A DNA stretch of 64,000 bases. Origin: JAKJGA01 sp029554345 (lineage in GTDB: Bacteria > Spirochaetota > UBA4802 > JAFGJZ01). Below, in pieces: positions 61,283-64,000 of the stretch. The DNA lies in assembly GCA_035395685.1 (NCBI GenBank), contig DAOPBR010000002.1, positions 62,001 to 126,000 on the forward strand, given 5' to 3'. Position 1 is the first letter of the stretch; every line of letters starts with the position of its first letter. The translations under genes were made by a program, and so were the position numbers. The notes under the pieces were generated by a model that did no database searches, was not told the DNA's origin, and saw only the letters and a program-made list of their open reading frames with translations.

Positions 61283-61298
61283 GACCGCGAAAGCGGTC
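61283..61298. terminator. Bidirectional terminator with GAAA loop
   Basis: GACCGC-GAAA-GCGGTC flanked by A- and T-runs, between the convergent reductase-like gene and the 61318 gene. Confidence 0.85.
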
Positions 61299-61317
61299 CT
61301 TTTTATTTTCAATCAAG

Positions 61318-61932
61318 TTATCTTCTTATTTTATCTAAAGAATAATTCTGATAAAACAATAACTCTCCTTCATTATCGAAAATATAAATTGTGGCATAAT
61401 TGAAAAACTGATACTTCTTTCTGTATTGCGACAGAAGCTCCGTTCTTACCGGAAGATAGCTTTCAAGAATATATGGTTTGCCCGTGTTAGGATTAATTCC
61501 GGTTTTGAAATCTTTCGGATATTTATTAATTACTTTTTTTCCGTCTTCTTCCTTTTCAAACTGTGTTTTATCATCAGGCGTAGACGCGAAATGTTTAATT
61601 ATTATTTTCTTGAGAGTGACTTTTCGGTTGTTGAAAGTGTTCCAAACCCATTCCTTGTCCTCAACTGTGCCCATCATAAAAATATAAAGTTCAAGCGGCG
61701 AATCAGTATTATTTTTGAGGGCAAATTCGACCTGAAGAAGCTCGCCTTTTCCGGTAGGATCTATCTTTTTATTGAATGATAGATTTTCTATACCGAAAAC
61801 ATCGGTTGAAACAATCTGTTCAGGCTTTTCGATTTTTGTTTTATTCTTTTCGTCTTTTACCGCATCACTCTGGGAAAAAACGAAAGACACGGGAACAATT
61901 AAAGCCAGCATTATATAAATTCTTCTAAACAT
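61318..61932 (-). CDS. Unrecognised secreted protein
   Basis: About 204 residues from the ATG at 61932, which has GGAGG five bases upstream. A signal peptide ends at VFSQ near residue 20. The body has QVEFALKNNTDSPLELYIFM, reminiscent of an Ig-like or beta-sandwich domain, but no family is assigned. It probably resides in the periplasm or at the outer membrane. Confidence 0.55.
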   Translation of the reverse strand: MFRRIYIMLALIVPVSFVFSQSDAVKDEKNKTKIEKPEQIVSTDVFGIENLSFNKKIDPTGKGELLQVEFALKNNTDSPLELYIFMMGTVEDKEWVWNTFNNRKVTLKKIIIKHFASTPDDKTQFEKEEDGKKVINKYPKDFKTGINPNTGKPYILESYLPVRTELLSQYRKKYQFFNYATIYIFDNEGELLFYQNYSLDKIRR

Positions 61933-62028
61933 CGAATCCTCCGGGACAGAATACATTCCGCTTCTTACTATATATCGGAAGATTAGCTTTTGCTTAAAAG
62001 AAATTTTCGCGTGATTTAAAATAATTTG

Positions 62029-63432
62029 CTAGAATCCGAGCGAAATTCCGCAGTCAAGTACGATATCATACTGTTTCTTAGAAGGCGGCACTATTTCGAC
62101 TGAAAGCTTCTGATAGAATGAAGCCTGACCGGTCCTTTCTTCCAGTTTGCACGAAATTACATGAGAATTTGAATAATGTCCGCTCATGGGAGACCCTTTG
62201 AACCACTTGAACCTGTTGAATCCGAAAAAACCCTGACCGTTCATGCCGGAATAAGGCTTCTCATTCAGGATATCTATCATGTATATCCGCTCGCAGAATT
62301 CCCCGAAAATACTGAAATTTCTATTTTGTGAGAAAAGTACACCCAAAGCAATATCATATGAACCGGCATAATTTGAAAGTTCCGCGCCGTGATCATAGAA
62401 AGTAAACCCGTATGTAGTAAAACGGGTCTTAATACCCAGATTCTTTATTCTGGACAGGTATTCAATATTCAGATGAGACACATCAAGAGTACGCACGGGA
62501 CTGTAACCCGCATCATTGGGAATGAGTGCCGGATAAAACTGCAATATAAATTCACTCTTCTCAGAGAAAGTTTTCAGGGCGAAACCGATTTTAAAATCAT
62601 TGAATTTTTCTTTCTCTCCCCAGATTTCATCACCCCGGTAATGATAAGCGGAAAACCCGAGACCCAGAAAAACATCTTCCCGGCCGTAATATACCTCAGC
62701 TCTTTCATAGAAATTTAAAACTTCAGGCATCAGCGCTCCGAAATAAGGAACTCCGCAGACTGCGGCAAAAGACCAGTTTTCGGAAGGATCAATGTTAACA
62801 GCTGCCTTTAATGGAAAATCAAGCGAACCCGGTCCCTCTGTTTTCACATACTTAAAATCTTTATCATCTCCGGAAATAAAAGCATAGCGCAGAATCCCTG
62901 AAAGTGAAATTCTGAAAACAGATTTCTTTTCATCAGTCTTCTCTTCCTTTGCCGATTCAAGAGATTTAGAATACAGTTTATCTTTTTCAAGCAGTGTAAT
63001 TTCATTTCTCTTTACCCTGAATCTCTCAGAATAAGCCGTTTCAAGCCACGGTAGAACATTTTTATTCAAAGGATCCAGCTTAAGAACTTTCTCTCCCGCG
63101 ACAATTGCGTTCGCATAAAGACCCGATTTTGAATATAATTCGCATGCCCTTTCGAGAGAAGGAATCAAGTTAGGATCACGGCTCAACGCCTCTTCGTAAT
63201 ATTTCAGAGCATTGGTCTCATCACCTTTCAGTTCAGCAACATGACCCATGTTGTGATATACTTTTGCTGAAGATATGTCATTTTTTTCTATAGCTGAATC
63301 AAAATCTTCAATCGCGCTATTCAGATTATTTGATTTTGCCTTTTCTACGCCTCTTCTGTTGAATTCGGATGCGCTTTGGGCGTAAATAGAAAAGCCGGCA
63401 AGTATCATAATTAAAGGAATAATTTTTTTCAT
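62029..63432 (-). CDS. TPR protein with outer-membrane-type C-terminal domain
   Basis: 467 residues. A signal peptide ends near SIYAQ (residue 19). Three or more TPR repeats follow (AKVYHNMGHVAELKGDETNA, ALKYYEEALSRDPNLIPSL). From about residue 180 the protein is rich in aromatic beta-strands. The last 80 residues, with MNGQGFFGFNRFKWF and a final GISLGF, are homologous to the tail of the next gene. The start overlaps that gene's stop by four bases. Confidence 0.65.
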   Translation of the reverse strand: MKKIIPLIMILAGFSIYAQSASEFNRRGVEKAKSNNLNSAIEDFDSAIEKNDISSAKVYHNMGHVAELKGDETNALKYYEEALSRDPNLIPSLERACELYSKSGLYANAIVAGEKVLKLDPLNKNVLPWLETAYSERFRVKRNEITLLEKDKLYSKSLESAKEEKTDEKKSVFRISLSGILRYAFISGDDKDFKYVKTEGPGSLDFPLKAAVNIDPSENWSFAAVCGVPYFGALMPEVLNFYERAEVYYGREDVFLGLGFSAYHYRGDEIWGEKEKFNDFKIGFALKTFSEKSEFILQFYPALIPNDAGYSPVRTLDVSHLNIEYLSRIKNLGIKTRFTTYGFTFYDHGAELSNYAGSYDIALGVLFSQNRNFSIFGEFCERIYMIDILNEKPYSGMNGQGFFGFNRFKWFKGSPMSGHYSNSHVISCKLEERTGQASFYQKLSVEIVPPSKKQYDIVLDCGISLGF

Positions 63433-64000
63433 AAACTTATTCCTCCTCCGAAACCGATCAAAAGCTCCTGATGATCTTCGTGACGGTCGACTATTTCAAG
63501 AATCAATTTCTGATAAAGATATGTCTTTGAATCTATTTTTTCGGAAGCTCCCATACGGATTATATTGCTTCTTGAACGCTGTCCCGAAAAATAAGAAGGG
63601 TCTTTCGATGAATCAAATCCGAGAAATCCCTGACCATTAAATGTTTTATATGGTTCATCTTCATTAAGTTTTCTTAGATTAATTCTTTTCGCATATTCGA
63701 TATAAATAGAACCGCCTTTCATAAATTTTCCGGATTTATAATCAAGAGATAAGCCTATTGCAATTTCAAAATAACCCCAATAATGAGATTGAACTGCATC
63801 ATGATCAAAAACATAAAAATCGTACTCGGAAATTCTCGAATAATACCTGAGAGCCTTATGAACAGTATACGAATACGAAAACTCATACATTCCGCAGTCA
63901 AGCGTTCTGCCGTCAGAAAATTTTTCCGTATCACGCAAAAATAGTCTGGGATAAAGGCGCACATTTGTCTCGGATTTTTCGTTGGCATACGACATCAGTA
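63429..64000 (-). CDS. Outer-membrane-type protein, 5' end outside window
   Basis: The frame is open to the window edge. A start at 63995 (MSYANEK) gives 188 residues, but it lacks a signal peptide and the real N terminus probably lies beyond 64000. The C terminus (FNGQGFLGFDSSKD, YLYQKLILEIVDRH, GFGGGISL) is related to the TPR protein downstream, so the two are tandem paralogues for this domain. Confidence 0.6.
   Translation of the reverse strand, partial: LMSYANEKSETNVRLYPRLFLRDTEKFSDGRTLDCGMYEFSYSYTVHKALRYYSRISEYDFYVFDHDAVQSHYWGYFEIAIGLSLDYKSGKFMKGGSIYIEYAKRINLRKLNEDEPYKTFNGQGFLGFDSSKDPSYFSGQRSRSNIIRMGASEKIDSKTYLYQKLILEIVDRHEDHQELLIGFGGGISL

Overview
The window is a 64 kb piece of a draft genome from a motile diderm bacterium, most likely a member of Spirochaetota. 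The best taxonomic marker is the flagellin at 42154-43002, which has the spirochaete FlaB signatures (start MIINHNMSAINANRVL, core ASMWFHIGAN). Its sequence looks closer to Leptospira- or Brachyspira-type FlaB than to Treponema pallidum FlaB; that is from memory, not from an alignment. The many outer-membrane-like and lipoprotein genes and the LacI-sensor/GGDEF proteins fit the same assignment. The sequence is a scaffold with six runs of exactly 100 N. Two of the runs are flanked by identical 55-bp copies, so these are unmerged contig ends rather than missing sequence.

Layout. 0-5 kb: the start of a ferredoxin/ASKHA activator protein, a GlgC/GlgD-like protein, and two envelope proteins. 5-10.2 kb: clpB, a lipoprotein, radC, coaX and a TM2 protein. 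10.2-16.2 kb (minus strand): a PP-loop ATPase, purN, hrpB and an AsmA-like protein. 16.2-21 kb: a probable small RNA gene, an RpoD-family sigma factor, and a tight pfkA-sixA-ppk operon. 21-28.9 kb: a DUF362 ferredoxin protein, a cytoplasmic LacI-sensor diguanylate cyclase, an MFS transporter flanked by two elaborate stem-loop elements, a GH18 protein, a small Ig-like lipoprotein and a polysaccharide deacetylase. 29-35.1 kb (plus strand): bactofilin, yaaR, holB, ricT, metG, a phosphodiesterase and lrgAB. 35.2-37.3 kb: a TetR-regulated flavodoxin-like operon with a 17-bp palindromic operator.

The most coherent signalling region is 37.4-44.7 kb. A soluble LacI-type sensor histidine kinase is translationally coupled to a REC-GGDEF response regulator and an acetyltransferase. 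These are followed by flaB with a long structured leader and by a divergent HD-GYP protein with a sigma-54-like promoter. This suggests a cytoplasmic ligand-sensing route into c-di-GMP signalling next to flagellin. A second LacI-sensor GGDEF protein at 22.5 kb has the same sensor architecture.

The region 45.6-57.5 kb is accessory and scarred. It holds a polysaccharide deacetylase that has probably lost its 5' end by frameshift, a 46-codon remnant of a formylglycine-generating-enzyme domain, a short transposase-like remnant, a truncated signal-peptide ORF, and 23S rRNA fragments joined around a missing peptidyl-transferase segment. Intact genes lie among these: DUF2167, rhomboid, nitrilase, aldo/keto reductase, GlcG-like, PhnA-like, signal peptidase, WG-repeat and GH1. 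The last 7 kb hold an acetyltransferase, a MocR-type regulator, a Rossmann-fold reductase-like protein and two tandem paralogous outer-membrane-type genes, the last running off the window. I saw no tRNA, CRISPR array, intact transposase or origin.
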